From Paracentrotus lividus (Eukaryota > Echinodermata > Echinoidea > Camarodonta > Echinidae): a stretch of DNA of 64,000 bases. The stretch spans positions 12,405,188 to 12,469,187 of the forward strand of contig CALNVZ010002100.1 in NCBI GenBank assembly GCA_940671915.1. The letters run 5' to 3'. Numbering within the stretch: the first letter of the stretch is position 1; every line of letters starts with the position of its first letter. Both the position numbers and the translations under genes were made by a program. The notes under the pieces were generated by a model, which did no database searches, was not told the origin of the DNA, and saw nothing but the letters and a program-made list of their open reading frames with translations. Positions 62,501 to 64,000 of this stretch are shown here, one piece after another.

Positions 62501-63789
62501 TTTTCATCAATGCTATCTAACATATGGTAGCATTGCTCAATAGCCAGTCAAAATGCAGTATTTCATGCAAGTTACAAGTGATGTCAAAGTTACTTTAATA
62601 GTAACTCTTTATGCAACAGGCCCTGGTCATAATATGGGTGCTCTTACCAATTAAGTCAACAAGTCCTCTAGTAGGTCTTATATGAGAGGACAGAAATTCA
62701 CATTCTATTTTATTCTACTTAATAGCATTGTCCTAAATTTCCTTCAAATCATGGCAATTCCGACATCAAAATCTGTAGCAAAACTTTGGGAAGAATTTGA
62801 TCATTGCTTCTTTTTTTTTTTTTTTTTTAAAAGAGGAGATAAAAGCTTAGCCAAAGCAAACTTTCCTATCATTAAATAGTAAATGTTTTGTTGTTGTCAG
62901 GAGCCAGAACTGTTCTTCACAGATCCTCAGCACTCCTGGAATCTTTGCTGACCTGGAGAACAGAACCTGTCCTTGATTCAGAACAGCCAAGAGACTGAAG
63001 AGAACCTGGAGGAGATCAACAGACCATTTCAACCACAGAGACCAGAATGTGAGTCTACATAGAAATAATCTTGAGCACTGGTATTAAGGAAGATCAGTGC
63101 TCACAGAATCTAAAGAAGTAAAATGAAATAATAAAATCCTGTAACAAACCAATATTTTCTCAATTTTGGTCTTAGTGGGGAAATATGCGAGGGCTTTAAT
63201 TTGTGATTTTGTGATGTTTTTGTTGCTATGAGTGCCTTATATTGAAGTGGTTTTCTTGAGGGCTGACTCGTAAAATTCTCGAAAATAATAACCCCTTACA
63301 GAAATTTCAGCTATACAGTATTTTAGACTAAAAATCAATGCCAACTTTTTTTTGAAAAAATGCTATTACTGAGTAAGGCACAAAGGAAGATTATTAAAAA
63401 AAATTGAGAAAAAGTTCAGTTGCATGTAGATTTCAATATCATAGATTTTTCAATGAACCTTTGTGTTCAGATATTTTTTATAGAATTGCCTGTTTGTAGT
63501 CTATTTTATTCATAGAACTACTTCTTTGTCATAAGTAGCTCTATACAAATATATCTATGTACAGTAATGGCAACAACAGATCTCTCAAATTACCAGGCTC
63601 GATTAACTGTTGTAACTGAACGCATGATGTCACATGTGTTTGTATATTATTGGAAGTAATGCCAATTGTTAATGTACTTGAAATTAACAGGGACGTGAGA
63701 CTGAGATTCTAAAGCAGCAAATAGACATGTTGAAGCATGCCATTGATAGAGAGGAAGAAGAAGGCAAAAGATTTAGAGCACAAATCCAA
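59509..63789 (+). CDS. CFAP100: CFAP100 (CCDC37)-like cilia and flagella associated protein, partial, middle exons absent
   Basis: Clean exons: 59509-59581, 60647-60730, 61125-61222 and 61890-62076 (442 nt, phases consistent). They encode an S/P-rich start and then the conserved block FNPFTMPADNDIFMLRDKER, followed by KVHEKTTYTSRV and NALRASMRR, the signature of CFAP100. The next recognisable exon, 62901-63048, gives EPELFFTDPQ and EQNLSLIQNSQETEENLEE, which in human CFAP100 lie some 250 residues further on. Its phase does not fit exon 4, so the exons for the central coiled coil are missing. That exon and 63691-63789 (LKQQIDMLKHAIDREEEE) contain single-base shifts. The gene runs off the window. 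Family knowledge: the Chlamydomonas orthologue FAP100/MIA1 forms a complex with FAP73 that controls inner-arm dynein I1. The start follows a 3' splice site at 59497, so a 5' untranslated exon is likely. Confidence 0.85.
59740..60125 (-). mobile_element. LINE reverse-transcriptase C-terminal fragment
   Basis: Minus-strand translation gives QLLTQTYPTQKRLLTIGTS, then CPLCKSVNEDVLHFISTCQQL. This is the CxxC...H...C zinc-knuckle-like motif found after the reverse transcriptase in many non-LTR retrotransposons. After one frameshift the reading continues as TFIRNTIEILTDSQITETL and FIQLVLLPNPDLPLATIK. The fragment has a stop and a frameshift, no polymerase core and no intact ends, so it is a dead 5'-truncated insertion. 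It sits in the first intron of the CFAP100 gene, opposite to its direction. The clade was not determined. Confidence 0.7.
62462..62627. repeat. Fold-back MITE, about 165 bp
   Basis: The arms CATTGCATAAAGAATTACTA and TAGTAACTCTTTATGCAAC pair, with GGGTCCC and GGCCCTGG at the outside. It lies in the CFAP100 interval where exons are missing. Confidence 0.65.
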
Positions 63790-63869
63790 GTAAGTTCCTT
63801 ATATAAAAGCAGTCCTATTTTTTGCTTTGTCCATTGAAATGTCATTTGATGGAGGACAAAATGAATAAT

Positions 63870-64000
63870 ATCAACTTGGTCTTACAGCAGTTGGTCCAAT
63901 TCTCTGTTTGTCTAATGCTACATACATGTAGGCTAAACCCATTTGGTCTATGAGCAATTCGGTCTGATGACCACTTGGGATAATTGCCAATTCATTCCAT
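63870..64000. repeat. TTGGTCTAAT minisatellite, cut by the window edge
   Basis: Degenerate TTGGTCTTA, TTGGTCCAATT, TTTGTCTAAT, TTTGGTCTATG and TTCGGTCTGATGACC units, the same family as 38905-39225, in a CFAP100 intron. Confidence 0.6.

Noticed and set aside
1-64000. CRISPR arrays, operons or other prokaryotic systems
   Set aside because: The window is clearly eukaryotic, with split genes; the regular repeats are satellites and transposon arrays.

Overview
The window looks like nuclear genomic DNA of a marine invertebrate deuterostome, most likely a sea urchin or a close echinoderm relative. It is AT-rich, its genes have many small exons split by 1-2 kb introns with ordinary GT/AG borders, the proteins resemble vertebrate orthologues closely, an interstitial TTAGGG tract is present, and cut-and-paste DNA transposons and fold-back elements are everywhere. 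The species is an inference; no marker settles it.

Four protein genes can be read. (1) 24540 to 6037, minus strand: a complete 14-exon NEK4-type NIMA-related kinase. All exon phases close and predict 682 residues. (2) 34930 to 38870, plus strand: an ASB13-like ankyrin-repeat/SOCS-box gene whose exon borders are intact but whose reading frame is broken by about ten single-base indels. (3) 49746 to 44604, minus strand: a second, intact ASB gene (six coding exons, 292 residues), tail-to-tail with the first. (4) 59509 to beyond 63789, plus strand: CFAP100 (CCDC37), a ciliary inner-arm regulator. Its first four exons are clean, the exons for the middle coiled coil are missing, and the next two exons carry indels. 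NEK4 and CFAP100 are both cilium-linked. The two ASB genes encode substrate receptors for a Cullin-5 ubiquitin ligase. Nothing suggests that the four form one pathway.

The rest is repeats. 1-3650: fragments and a cluster of GTCACACACGTGAC motifs. 3651-4927, 6726-10036 and 34436-34589: three hAT-like elements with CAG ends and 5-6 bp target duplications. 16719-18275: a roughly 150 bp satellite in a NEK4 intron, with AGGTCAAAGGTCA in almost every unit. 21645-22520, 23381-24314, 25700-25959, 26827-29447, 45164-45341, 56623-58103 and 58435-59200: other terminal-inverted-repeat elements. 38905-39225 and 47030-47362: minisatellites. 41845-42025: a palindrome with telomere-like DNA in its loop. 59740-60125: the tail of a LINE reverse transcriptase.

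I found no convincing new biological system. The most informative observations are the intronic array of DR1-type nuclear-receptor half-site pairs, exon debris tandemly repeated inside the minus-strand ASB gene, a 5 bp target duplication proven by a neighbouring empty site, a transposon family with a CGTACG-centred subterminal motif, and signs that parts of the sequence (about 35.4-39.7 kb and 62.9-63.7 kb) are poorly corrected assembly patches rather than decayed genes.
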